A stretch of DNA of 39,099 nt from CAZAFN01 sp964484795. Its GTDB lineage: Bacteria > Pseudomonadota > Alphaproteobacteria > Methylaequorales > Methylaequoraceae. The DNA is taken from assembly GCA_964484795.1 (NCBI GenBank), contig CAZAFN010000014.1, positions 1 to 39,099 of the forward strand, given 5' to 3'. Both the position numbers and the translations under genes were made by a program. Below, one piece after another: positions 16,250 to 24,748 of this stretch. The notes beneath the pieces were generated by a model. That model had not been told where the DNA came from. It ran no database searches and was given only the letters and a program-made list of their open reading frames with translations. Every line of letters starts with the position of its first letter. Within the stretch, counting starts at the first letter, position 1.

Positions 16250-18118
16250 ATGGAATCAAATTCTGAAAAAATAATTACCAAATTAAAACTTAATCTTAGT
16301 TCCAATCCAGATAGTTATGAAATTAATCGTGAAATTGCTGGAATTTTTTTAAAAAAAAAAGATTTTTCTTCATCCATAAAATATTTTTCCAAAATTGTAA
16401 ATCTTAAACAAAAAAACTCTGATTTTGAATCATTAGCAAAGTGTTATCAAGAAATTGGTGAATTTAACAAGGCCATAGAAATCTTAGAAAAATTAATAAA
16501 AGCTTCTTTTTCCAATGCCTCCATTTACAACAATATTGGAGTTGCATATAAGAACATAAAAAAATATCAAAGTGCATTAAATTATTTTGATTCTGGCATA
16601 AAAAAATACCCAAGTGACCACCTGCTAAATTTTAATAAAGCCAACCTTTTTAAAGAAGTTTCAGACTTTAAAAATGCAAAAAAAAACTTTGCTATTTGCT
16701 TAGAAAAGAAAAAAGATTTTTTTCCCGCACTTATTAATCTTGCTTCAATAAATTTACAAGAAAACAATTTAAATGATGCTTTAAAAAATTTAAATTATGC
16801 TAAAACCTTCTCCAAGGACAACCCGATCATTTTAGAAAATCTTGCCAAAGTACATTTAGTTAAAAAAAATTATTTGAAGGCGGAATCTTATGTAAAGAAA
16901 ATAATTGATATGGATCCTACTTCAATAAACAAAATGATTCCGATTGTACTTGGATATTCTTATCTGGGAGATGAAAAAAATTATCAAAAGTCATCAAGAT
17001 TTTACACAGAACATTTATGTTTAAAATCATCTATTTTTTCTTTTAATCACTTGAAAAAAATAAAAAAAATTAAAATCGGATTCTTGTCTCCTGACATTAG
17101 AAATCACCCCATAGGTTATTTCCTAAAGGACCTACTCCCTAAATTGTCATTAAAACTTGATGTATCCATTTATAGCACTTCAAAATATGATGATGAAATT
17201 TCAGCTTTTGCAAAAAAAAATTGCAAATGGAGAGATTTTCATAATGTTAGCCAAGAGAGAATATCCGAATTAATTTTTGATGACAAAGTTGATGTGCTTT
17301 TTGATTTATCAGGCATTACTCGTCAAAATAATTTAGAGGTTTTTAAATTAAGACCATCACCAAAACAAGTATCTTGGGCAGGTTGGTTGGCCACAACAAA
17401 CTTAAAACAAATTGATTATATAATTGGAGATGTATATGCAACTCCAAAAAAAGATGACAAGAATTTTATTGAAAAAGTTTATAGAATGAAAAACATTTGG
17501 TGTGTTTACTCAAAATCAGAAATTAACAATTTAAAAGTTTTTAATGATTTTTATTCTTCAAGTTTTATTTTTGGTTGTTTTCAAAGACCTGAAAAAATTA
17601 CTAATAATGCATTAGAAATATGGTCTAAAATATTGTCAAAAAAAAAGGACAGTTATCTATTTTTTAATAACGCTTCATATCAGGACAATGATGAAAAAAT
17701 AATTACTAAATTTTTTAATAAAAGAGGAGTAAAAAAAACACAAATAAGATTTAATAGGTGTAAAAATAGGTCCGACTATTTGAATGCATACAATATGGTT
17801 GATATTAATTTAGATACATTTCCATATAATGGTGGAACAACAAGCTTTGAATCATCATATATGGGTGTTCCAACACTAACTATGGTTAATGACTCAAATA
17901 TGTTTAGGTGTGGTGAAAGTATAAATAATAATTTAGATATGAGTGAATGGATAGCCAAAGATGAAAATGATTATTTGGAAAAGGCTCTAGAATTTTCAGG
18001 GAAAAAATATTGCGAGAAACTAAAAAAAGAATTAAAGGTTAAATCAAAAAGTAGCAACCTTTTTAATACAACGTCATTTGCCAAAAACTTTATTAAGATG
18101 ATTTATGAAATTCTATAA
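16250..18118 (+). CDS. TPR protein with O-GlcNAc-transferase-like (SPINDLY/GT41) domain
   Basis: A 622-residue protein. Roughly residues 1-250 are tetratricopeptide repeats with regular A/Y/P spacing (for example NASIYNNIGVAYKNIKKYQS and NILL-type helices). From about 270 comes a GT41 catalytic half: KIGFLSPDIRNHPIGYFL, VDVLFDLSGITRQNNLEVF, KQVSWAGWLATTNL, FGCFQRPEKITN, and YNGGTTSFESSYMGVPTL near 525-540, the UDP-sugar site. Eukaryotic members put GlcNAc on Ser/Thr of cytosolic proteins; bacterial ones can modify flagellins, adhesins or unknown targets. No target is visible here. There is no signal peptide, so it should be cytoplasmic. It ends 20 bases before the tRNA-Thr at 18139. An A10 tract at about 16350 stays in frame. 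Confidence 0.88.
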   Translation: MESNSEKIITKLKLNLSSNPDSYEINREIAGIFLKKKDFSSSIKYFSKIVNLKQKNSDFESLAKCYQEIGEFNKAIEILEKLIKASFSNASIYNNIGVAYKNIKKYQSALNYFDSGIKKYPSDHLLNFNKANLFKEVSDFKNAKKNFAICLEKKKDFFPALINLASINLQENNLNDALKNLNYAKTFSKDNPIILENLAKVHLVKKNYLKAESYVKKIIDMDPTSINKMIPIVLGYSYLGDEKNYQKSSRFYTEHLCLKSSIFSFNHLKKIKKIKIGFLSPDIRNHPIGYFLKDLLPKLSLKLDVSIYSTSKYDDEISAFAKKNCKWRDFHNVSQERISELIFDDKVDVLFDLSGITRQNNLEVFKLRPSPKQVSWAGWLATTNLKQIDYIIGDVYATPKKDDKNFIEKVYRMKNIWCVYSKSEINNLKVFNDFYSSSFIFGCFQRPEKITNNALEIWSKILSKKKDSYLFFNNASYQDNDEKIITKFFNKRGVKKTQIRFNRCKNRSDYLNAYNMVDINLDTFPYNGGTTSFESSYMGVPTLTMVNDSNMFRCGESINNNLDMSEWIAKDENDYLEKALEFSGKKYCEKLKKELKVKSKSSNLFNTTSFAKNFIKMIYEIL

Positions 18119-18138
18119 TCCTCAAAAACAATCTCAAT

Positions 18139-18212
18139 GCCCTCTTAGTTTAATAGCAAAACAGGGTCTTGGTAAGACTCAGCCACTGGAGCGTAACCAG
18201 TAGAGGGCACCA
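18139..18212 (+). tRNA. tRNA-Thr (GGT) with non-canonical D- and T-loops
   Basis: A 74-nt cloverleaf with encoded CCA. Acceptor GCCCTCT/AGAGGGC (7 bp), D-stem GTTT/AAAC (4), anticodon stem GGGTC/GACTC (5, one G-T) and T-stem ACTGG/CCAGT (5) all pair. The anticodon loop TTGGTAA gives GGT with U33 and A37. U8, A14 and A21 are present, and G1-C72, C2-G71 and A73 suit threonine identity. The T-loop is AGCGTAA, not TTCRANY: positions 54 and 58 are swapped (A and T), and the D-loop AATAGCA lacks the usual GG but keeps one G that could pair with C56. It may be a true tRNA with an altered elbow or a tRNA-like leader of the symporter gene, whose ATG lies two bases past the CCA. Confidence 0.7.
18203..18207 (+). 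promoter_or_regulatory. Shine-Dalgarno for the symporter, inside the tRNA acceptor stem
   Basis: GAGGG lies seven bases before the symporter ATG and is at the same time part of the 3' acceptor strand of the tRNA-Thr. If the cloverleaf folds, this ribosome-binding site is paired and closed; if CCA processing occurs, the mRNA begins two bases before its ATG. Either way translation of the symporter is tied to the fate of the tRNA. Confidence 0.6.
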
Positions 18213-18214
18213 TT

Positions 18215-19444
18215 ATGGACAAAAATATAACAAAAAATATCTTTATAGGTTTCTTCTCTGGAGTGTTAATAGGAATTATCATTAACAATTTGAAAATCAT
18301 AGATCCGGAAATTAAAAACATCTTAATTGATTTTTTTAATTTTGGCGGAGAAATATTTTTGAAAACAATCAAGATGCTAGTTGTGCCAATTGTTTTCTTT
18401 TCTTTAGTGACTGGAGTTGCAAACCTTAACAACATTCAAACCCTAGGAAGAATAGGTATTAAAACAATATTTTTGTACATCTTTACTACTTTCACGGCTA
18501 TCACTATTTCTTTGTTAATAAGTTCCATTGTGGGTCCTGGAGAAAAAATCCAAGCAAACTTCAGTGCCAATCAATTGACGATTCAAGAACCTCCGTCGAT
18601 CTTGGATGTTTTGATTAACATCATTCCTGAAAATCCTTTTAGATCACTAATTGAAGGAAATATGCTTCAAGTAATTTTTTTTGCCATACTTCTTGGCAGT
18701 TCCATTTCATTAATGAAGAAGAACAATGCCTTAACAAAATTTTTTAGTGATTTTAATGATGTTATTATGAAAGTCCTATCAATCGTAATGATCATTGCAC
18801 CAATTGGAATTTTTTGTCTGATAGCCAAGACTTTTTCTTCTCAAGGATTGTCATCAATAATAGAATTGATGAAATATTTTCTAGTTGTTATTTTCGTACT
18901 TTTCTTTCATCTGGTTTTTGTCTATCTTCCAATTGTCAAACTGATAGGAAAAATTAATCCCCTAGATTTTTTGAATGGAATGAAACAAGCTATAATTTTT
19001 GCTTTTTCAACATCTAGCAGTAGTGCCACGATACCCATTACGTTAGAAAGCTTAAGAAAAAATTTCCTAATTAAAAATAAAATAGCATCCTTTACCGTAC
19101 CACTTGGGGCGACTATTAATATGGATGGAACAGCTATAATGCAGGGAGTTGCAACTGTATTCATAGCTAATTTATATGGAATTAATTTGATGCCAATTGA
19201 TTTTATTTCAATTATTTTAACTGCTACTTTAGCTTCTATAGGTACAGCTGGCGTTCCAGGTGTTGGTATAATTATGTTAGGAATGGTACTATCTCAGGTT
19301 GGTCTGCCATTAGAGGGGATAGCCATAGTTATGGGTGTTGATAGATTCCTCGATATGCTTAGAACTTCACTTAACGTTTCAGGTGATGCTATGGTTACTA
19401 TAGTGGTTAACAAAACTGAAAAAAAAATAAATGAAGTGGTATGA
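18215..19444 (+). CDS. Dicarboxylate/amino acid:cation symporter (DAACS family)
   Basis: A 409-residue inner-membrane sodium- or proton-coupled transporter of the GltP/DctA family. It has about eight transmembrane segments and the two re-entrant hairpins. FSTSSSSATIPITLESLR is the serine-rich HP1 motif, PLGATINMDGTAI is TM7 with the NMDGT signature, GTAGVPGVGIIMLGM is HP2, and DRFLDMLRTSLNVSGDAMV is TM8 with the substrate-binding Asp/Arg region. The Arg in DMLRTSLNV is at the place that in known members favours acidic substrates such as glutamate, aspartate or succinate. The related SstT subgroup carries serine/threonine, so the tRNA-Thr-like leader is notable, but the sequence looks more GltP-like. 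Its end overlaps the next small gene by 14 bases. Confidence 0.9.
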   Translation: MDKNITKNIFIGFFSGVLIGIIINNLKIIDPEIKNILIDFFNFGGEIFLKTIKMLVVPIVFFSLVTGVANLNNIQTLGRIGIKTIFLYIFTTFTAITISLLISSIVGPGEKIQANFSANQLTIQEPPSILDVLINIIPENPFRSLIEGNMLQVIFFAILLGSSISLMKKNNALTKFFSDFNDVIMKVLSIVMIIAPIGIFCLIAKTFSSQGLSSIIELMKYFLVVIFVLFFHLVFVYLPIVKLIGKINPLDFLNGMKQAIIFAFSTSSSSATIPITLESLRKNFLIKNKIASFTVPLGATINMDGTAIMQGVATVFIANLYGINLMPIDFISIILTATLASIGTAGVPGVGIIMLGMVLSQVGLPLEGIAIVMGVDRFLDMLRTSLNVSGDAMVTIVVNKTEKKINEVV

Positions 19445-19604
19445 AGTAGAATTAGAGATTCCGATTTACGGAAAAAACTTTGAAACTGTTCAAGCTACAG
19501 ACACAGAAATGGCCGAGAGAATCGCTATTCAAAAAACAAAATCACAATATAATTTGCATAGCGAAAGTATTTGTATTTCAAAAATAAAAAAAATTAAGAT
19601 TTAA
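19431..19604 (+). CDS. Small hypothetical protein (57 aa)
   Basis: The ATG at 19431 lies inside the last codons of the symporter gene (14-base overlap), and the frame ends with a TAA at 19602-19604, overlapping the dihydroorotase end tail to tail by eleven bases. The product reads MKWYEVELEIPIYGKNFETV, then QATDTEMAERIAIQKTK, looking like a beta-hairpin followed by an amphipathic helix. Composition is normal and the end is basic (KIKKIKI). No membrane helix or signal. Family not recognised; the codon fit and overlap argue that it is a real gene coupled to the symporter. Confidence 0.65.
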   Translation: MKWYEVELEIPIYGKNFETVQATDTEMAERIAIQKTKSQYNLHSESICISKIKKIKI

Positions 19605-20937
19605 AATTTACTTTTCTTCCTAATGGTTCTGATAGCACAACATTTTCACGCATAACAATTTTTCCATTAATAATAGTCAAAACTGGCATTCCTTTTATCC
19701 TTAAATTGTCATACGGAGTCCATTTCGATTTACTTTCAATCCAATCATTAGAAATAGTAAATTCCTTATTCATATCTATTATTGTTAGATCAGCATCGTA
19801 TCCTATTTTTACTTCCCCTTTATCTTTGATGTTAAAAATTTTACAAGGGTTAATGCATACTAGTTTTACAAGATCAAAAATTGAAAGTTTGTTTTTATTT
19901 ACAAAATTTAACATTATAGGCAGCAATGTTTGAACCCCAGTCATACCTGAAGGAGAATTGGGGTAGTCTTTATTTTTTTCTTCTATTGTATGAGGAGCAT
20001 GGTCGGAACCTATTACATCAACAATACCACGAACGATTCCTTTCCATAAGCCAGAAGTATGTGCCTTATCTCTAATTGGTGGATTCATTTGAACAAATGT
20101 TCCCAAACTCTCATAGCAATCTGGTGAACTAAAAAAAAGATGTTGAGGAGTAACCTCACAAGTTGCAATGTGTTTGTTTTTCTCGAGCAAGTCAATTTCG
20201 TCAGCAGTTGATAGATGAAGAATATGAATTTTCTTGTTTGTAAGATTAGCAATTTTTAGAAGCCTTTTGGTACTTTGAACTGCAGAGACAACATCTCTCC
20301 AATTAGGATGATCTAGAACCGTCGCTGATGATTTGGAAATCATGCTTTTTCTCTCTCTTAATCTGTATTCATCTTCACTATGAACGGAAATCATTCTCTT
20401 AACATTCCTAAATATTTTCATTAAATTTTCATCATCCTCTACCAATAGATCACCGGTCGATGATCCAACAAATATCTTTACCCCACAACAACCTGATAGA
20501 TTCTCTAGTTCACTTAATTTTTTTATATTTTCTTTAGCTGCACCCATAAAGAAACTAAAATTACAAAATGCATTTTTAGTGGCTATATCAACCTTTTTTT
20601 GTAGTTCCATTTCATTGATGGTAGGTGGTTTAGTATTAGGCATTTCAAATATAGATGTTGTTCCACCAAGCACAGCTCCTTTTGTTCCGTGATAGATATC
20701 TTCTTTATGAGTTATTCCTGGTTCTCTAAAATGAACTTGTGTGTCAATTGCTCCGGGAATTACAATAAGACCGTTTATAGCTAATTTTTCTTTGCAGGTC
20801 TTTCTAGACAAATCCCCTAACTCAGCAATTTTAGAATCAATGATTCCTATATCCAACTGTTCTGTTTTCAAACTAGGTAAAACAACATTACCTCCACTCA
20901 AAATTAAATCATATTCCTCTTTGTTTGTTGGACTCAT
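19594..20937 (-). CDS. pyrC: Dihydroorotase (class I-like, alphaproteobacterial type)
   Basis: A 447-residue metal-dependent amidohydrolase that would interconvert carbamoyl-aspartate and dihydroorotate in pyrimidine synthesis. VIPGAIDTQVHFREPG near residue 60 is the family signature, but the first histidine of the usual HxH metal pair is Gln. GVKIFVGSSTG holds the lysine normally carboxylated, SVHSEDE and HILHLST supply metal histidines, and GSDHAPHT holds the catalytic aspartate. The QVHFREPG form is familiar to me from alphaproteobacterial proteins annotated as dihydroorotase, so I keep the name, but the missing histidine leaves room for another cyclic-amide substrate. It starts at the base after the asnB stop and ends the glycan operon. 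Confidence 0.8.
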   Translation of the reverse strand: MSPTNKEEYDLILSGGNVVLPSLKTEQLDIGIIDSKIAELGDLSRKTCKEKLAINGLIVIPGAIDTQVHFREPGITHKEDIYHGTKGAVLGGTTSIFEMPNTKPPTINEMELQKKVDIATKNAFCNFSFFMGAAKENIKKLSELENLSGCCGVKIFVGSSTGDLLVEDDENLMKIFRNVKRMISVHSEDEYRLRERKSMISKSSATVLDHPNWRDVVSAVQSTKRLLKIANLTNKKIHILHLSTADEIDLLEKNKHIATCEVTPQHLFFSSPDCYESLGTFVQMNPPIRDKAHTSGLWKGIVRGIVDVIGSDHAPHTIEEKNKDYPNSPSGMTGVQTLLPIMLNFVNKNKLSIFDLVKLVCINPCKIFNIKDKGEVKIGYDADLTIIDMNKEFTISNDWIESKSKWTPYDNLRIKGMPVLTIINGKIVMRENVVLSEPLGRKVNFKS

Positions 20938-22692
20938 TTATCTACATTCTGAAATTACATCAAAATAGTTTCCACTTATATCAATTTCACTCTCGTTAGC
21001 AAGATGCCAGATTGAAAAGAAAATTAAATGCCACAGTGGTTTAACTAATCTTTTATTCGTTTTAACTGATCTACACAAATCAACTAAATCACTTTTTTTA
21101 AAAAACATTTTCAAAATATCAATTTTTGGAAGAAACTCCTCTAAATATCTTGATTTTTCAGGAATCCATTCAGAAATAGGTACAGTGAAACCTTCTTTTT
21201 TTGCATAAGGATTATAAAAATTTAATTTTGACTCTAAGAATTCTCTAATAAAAAATTTTCCATAATTTTTTTTTATTTTAATTTTATCTTCAACATAAAA
21301 AAATTTTTTAAACAATTCTTTGTCAACTAAAGGTGTTCTCCCTTCAACTCCATAAGTCATCAAACATCTATCAAGTTTAACTAATAGATCATTTGGCAAC
21401 CAGTTAAAATAATCAAATAATTGATATTTTTGTAATTCTGAAATTTCAAGGTTTTCGGTTTTTTGATCAATTTTTTTTAGGTCAAAATCCCAAAATTCTC
21501 TATATTGCTTAAAAAAACCAAGATTGGAGAATGCACCATTAGTGTATTTTTTCTTTTTTTTGAAAAAAGTTTTCATCAAAGATCTATAACGTCCATAGCC
21601 TCCAAATAATTCATCTCCACCTTCACCAGTCAAAACAACTTTAAAATTCTTTGAAGCCTCTCTTGCTAATTTAAAAGTTGGCAAAATAGCATAATCAGCA
21701 ATTGGTTCATCAATATTTTGGGCAGCAAAAGGGAGTAAATTCCAAAAATCATTTTGATCAAAATTTATTTTAGTAAACTCAACATTAAATTTTGAAGCCA
21801 AAACCTTTAGATTTTGATCAAAATTAGAATTCATACCGTTAAACCCTATTGTGTAAGCACTAATCTTATTTAATTTTAACAAACTCATAAAATATAAGAC
21901 CAATGTTGAATCAATTCCCCCTGAAAAAAAAACGCAATAAGGAACATCACTTCTTAAATGTACTGAAACTGATTCCATCAATGCATCAGTGGTATAATCT
22001 TTTGTAATTTTTTTCTTAATTGTATTTTTTTTTTCTAGGAATTCGTTGAGAATACTTCTTATGATTTTCCCCTTTTGTATTACTAATGTCTCTCCAGGTC
22101 TAATCCTTAGAATATTTTCATAAATTGTCCTGTTTCCAGAACAATATTGTAATTGCAGAAACTCTAAAAACTTGAATTTTGACAAATCAAAACACTTAAC
22201 TCCAAGCTTTACAATTGCACTAATTTCAGAACTAAAAATAACACCTTCAGTAATCATTGAAAAATATAAGGGTTTTATCCCAAAATCATCTCTACCTAGA
22301 ATTGTTTGCTCGGTTTTTTTATCATACAAAGCAAAAGCATACATACCTCTCAATTTTTTTAATCCACTCAAGCCAAATTCATAATATGCAGCCATAATTG
22401 ATTCTGAGTCAGAATTTGTTTTGTATTTATATTTTTTTATTGTTTTTCTTATCTCTAGATCATTGTAGATTTCTCCATTAGCCACCAAAATCATATCATT
22501 GTTTTCAATTGGTTGGTTACCTCCGTCTAGGTCAATAATGGAAAGCCTCGTATGAATCAAAGAGACATATGAACTATGAAATTCTCCTGAACTATCAGGT
22601 CCTCTATGTGAAAGAAGGTTTTTCATTTCTAGGATTTTTTTTTGTAGCCTTGAATTAGGCTTTTCGATAGAAATACCAGCTATTCCACACAT
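20938..22692 (-). CDS. asnB: Asparagine synthase (glutamine-hydrolysing) family protein
   Basis: A 584-residue enzyme with an N-terminal class II glutaminase domain, MCGIAGISIEKP with nucleophile Cys2 and LSHRGPDSSGEF, and a C-terminal ATP-pyrophosphatase synthetase domain with FFSGGIDST near residue 255 and TGEGGDELFGGYGRY near 350. It amidates an acid using glutamine and ATP, with AMP formed. In a glycosyltransferase operon, such AsnB homologues often amidate a sugar acid or aminoacyl group of a surface glycan, but it could equally be the cell's asparagine synthetase. The ATG overlaps the preceding glycosyltransferase stop by one base (TAATG). Confidence 0.88.
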   Translation of the reverse strand: MCGIAGISIEKPNSRLQKKILEMKNLLSHRGPDSSGEFHSSYVSLIHTRLSIIDLDGGNQPIENNDMILVANGEIYNDLEIRKTIKKYKYKTNSDSESIMAAYYEFGLSGLKKLRGMYAFALYDKKTEQTILGRDDFGIKPLYFSMITEGVIFSSEISAIVKLGVKCFDLSKFKFLEFLQLQYCSGNRTIYENILRIRPGETLVIQKGKIIRSILNEFLEKKNTIKKKITKDYTTDALMESVSVHLRSDVPYCVFFSGGIDSTLVLYFMSLLKLNKISAYTIGFNGMNSNFDQNLKVLASKFNVEFTKINFDQNDFWNLLPFAAQNIDEPIADYAILPTFKLAREASKNFKVVLTGEGGDELFGGYGRYRSLMKTFFKKKKKYTNGAFSNLGFFKQYREFWDFDLKKIDQKTENLEISELQKYQLFDYFNWLPNDLLVKLDRCLMTYGVEGRTPLVDKELFKKFFYVEDKIKIKKNYGKFFIREFLESKLNFYNPYAKKEGFTVPISEWIPEKSRYLEEFLPKIDILKMFFKKSDLVDLCRSVKTNKRLVKPLWHLIFFSIWHLANESEIDISGNYFDVISECR

Positions 22693-23753
22693 TATTTTGA
22701 AATCTTTCTAAAAAAATCAATATATTTATTGACAATTACATCTTCTGAAAAATTGTTTTTAAACTCTAGATACCCATTTTTTAAAATTTTTTTCCTCAAA
22801 TTTGCATCATCCATAACTGTTTGAATTTGCTCAGCTAATTCAAATGAATTTTCACTTTCAAATTTTAAACCATTTATTCGATGCTTAATTAAATTTCCTG
22901 GTCCACCAGTATTAGATACTACTACTGGTATCTTATGAGACCACGCATCAACAACAACATTGCCAAATGGTTCGTGTCTCGAAGGACAAACCAACAAATC
23001 TGCTACATTTAAATACTGAGAAATATTGTCAGTCCAATCATATAATGCAACTCTTTCCAAAAGATTTAACTTGTTAATTGATTCAAGGTAAGAATCTTTT
23101 AATTTTCCACTACCAATTATCCACAACTTAAAGCTAGGTAAAAAAGTCATAGCCTTTATCATTACATCAAACGCTTTGTTTTTGTGAAACCTTCCAAGAC
23201 AAACAATTATTTTTTTGTGATCTAATGAGATGTCAATTTTTTCATTATTATTTTTGTTTACAAAGTTTGGTATGTATTCAACTTTTAATGGATCCCATCC
23301 ATGATTTATTAAATATTTTTTTATTTCAACAGTATTTGCTATTAAATAATCACATTTAACATAATTTTTTATTTTATAAAAACCACCTAACCGTCCAACT
23401 TTAATCTCGTTGTTAATCCTAATTTTAGGTAATAATTTGGACGCCCTATTCATCCAGGCAAGTATTACATTTGGTTCAAATTCAGAAACAATGTCATTGA
23501 TTTTCTTATAACAAAAAGGGTTAAAGGGATTGAAAATAGAAACTTGATCAAGATCATTGATGTTTTTCTTAAGAAGATTTAAACGTCTACTATTTGTCTT
23601 TATTAAAACTTTTTGATTTATAATTCTTTTTTTATCAAATGAGATAGTTAATCTTTCAAAAAACCTCTCCGCACCTCCATCATCAGCGCCAGATAAAATG
23701 TTCAAAATTTTTAATTTAGTATTTTTTTCCATCTTTTTGCTATTTGTTGCCAT
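22692..23753 (-). CDS. Family 4 glycosyltransferase
   Basis: A GT-B fold retaining transferase of about 350 residues. It has KILNILSGADDGGAERFFERL near the start, GRFHKNKAFDVMIKAM near residue 200, LLVCPSRHEPFGNVVVDAW near 265, and VSNTGGPGNLI. The last blocks match the EX7E/phosphate-binding part of family 4. It should transfer a hexose or N-acetylhexosamine to a membrane-linked acceptor on the cytoplasmic side; the sugar is unknown. The start is uncertain: the ATG at 23753 overlaps the upstream gene by 43 bases, while an ATG at 23732 overlaps by 22 and begins closer to the conserved part. Confidence 0.85.
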   Translation of the reverse strand: MATNSKKMEKNTKLKILNILSGADDGGAERFFERLTISFDKKRIINQKVLIKTNSRRLNLLKKNINDLDQVSIFNPFNPFCYKKINDIVSEFEPNVILAWMNRASKLLPKIRINNEIKVGRLGGFYKIKNYVKCDYLIANTVEIKKYLINHGWDPLKVEYIPNFVNKNNNEKIDISLDHKKIIVCLGRFHKNKAFDVMIKAMTFLPSFKLWIIGSGKLKDSYLESINKLNLLERVALYDWTDNISQYLNVADLLVCPSRHEPFGNVVVDAWSHKIPVVVSNTGGPGNLIKHRINGLKFESENSFELAEQIQTVMDDANLRKKILKNGYLEFKNNFSEDVIVNKYIDFFRKISK

Positions 23754-24748
23754 GTAAAATGATTCTTTCTTTGAAGAAGATCCTTGTGCATCTTAGACCA
23801 CAATTCATTTTCACTCAAAAGCCTAATCGTATTTTTGCAAAATTCATCTTCCGTATCACATACATAGCCTGTTCTATTGCTTATAATCCTTTCATCCATA
23901 CAACCATAGTTACAAACTACTGCTGGAACACCAAGCATCTGTGATTCAGCTAGGGACATACAAAAGGTTTCATCATCACTACCTTGATACAAAAAAATTC
24001 TAGATTCTCTAATTCTATTAAAAAGTTTCATTCTTTTTAATGGCTTGTTAAGGATAACTCCCTTTTTCTTTAACGAATCTGCTCTTGATAAAACCATACT
24101 GATTTTCTTGAAGTGTTTTTTTCCAAATTTTCCATATGTATCTGCACCAGTAAATAAAAGTAATTTAGCATTCTTGACATTTGGAAAAATTTTAAATTCC
24201 CACTGATCTAACAACCAATTCAATCCTCTTAAAGGATTAGATGTAAAAATTGCCTCTGGAGCTGGGGGTGTTCTAATACGACTCTTTTGGAAAAGAAAAT
24301 TATCTACTCCATAAGGAATTACAACTTTTTCCTTGGCCGGAGCCCAGAATGGATAAGTTCTTTTGTGGTAATAGCTTGAAAATACAATTTTAAAATTATT
24401 CATAAAAAGCTTAGATAAATATCTAAATTTCAATAAATAAGATGCTGGATTATGAATCCAAAAAACCCTACGTTGGCATTCTTTTCGAAAATTTAAAAAC
24501 TTGTCACCCCTGTTAACAATTAGCACATCAAATTTTTCTTCTTCTATGCTAGCGTCAAGTTTTTTCCAGTTAACAGAATTTATTAACCCTTGATTAACAC
24601 AATTGTTAAAGATTTTTACCTCAAAATTTAGTTTGGCTAACTCTTCTACTAGAGAAACAAATGCCACCTCAGCCCCTCCAAATGGTTTTTCTCTGACAAG
24701 GGTTGAGTCAAATTCAATGCCATTATCTACAAAAAGTAATTTAGTCAT
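23711..24748 (-). CDS. Family 4-like glycosyltransferase
   Basis: A 345-residue protein opening KLLFVDNGIEFDSTLVREKP, then FGGAEVAFVSLVEELAKLNF, a UDP-sugar-type Rossmann start. VVIPYGVDNFLF near residue 145, FTSNPLRGLNWLLD near 168 and FLYQGSDDETFCMSLAESQM near 255 fit the GT-B C-terminal half with the EX7E-like segment. The GT4 assignment is by pattern; substrates are unknown. It overlaps the preceding family 2 gene by eight bases and the following gene by up to 43. It belongs to the surface-glycan operon. Confidence 0.78.
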   Translation of the reverse strand: MTKLLFVDNGIEFDSTLVREKPFGGAEVAFVSLVEELAKLNFEVKIFNNCVNQGLINSVNWKKLDASIEEEKFDVLIVNRGDKFLNFRKECQRRVFWIHNPASYLLKFRYLSKLFMNNFKIVFSSYYHKRTYPFWAPAKEKVVIPYGVDNFLFQKSRIRTPPAPEAIFTSNPLRGLNWLLDQWEFKIFPNVKNAKLLLFTGADTYGKFGKKHFKKISMVLSRADSLKKKGVILNKPLKRMKLFNRIRESRIFLYQGSDDETFCMSLAESQMLGVPAVVCNYGCMDERIISNRTGYVCDTEDEFCKNTIRLLSENELWSKMHKDLLQRKNHFTWQQIAKRWKKILN

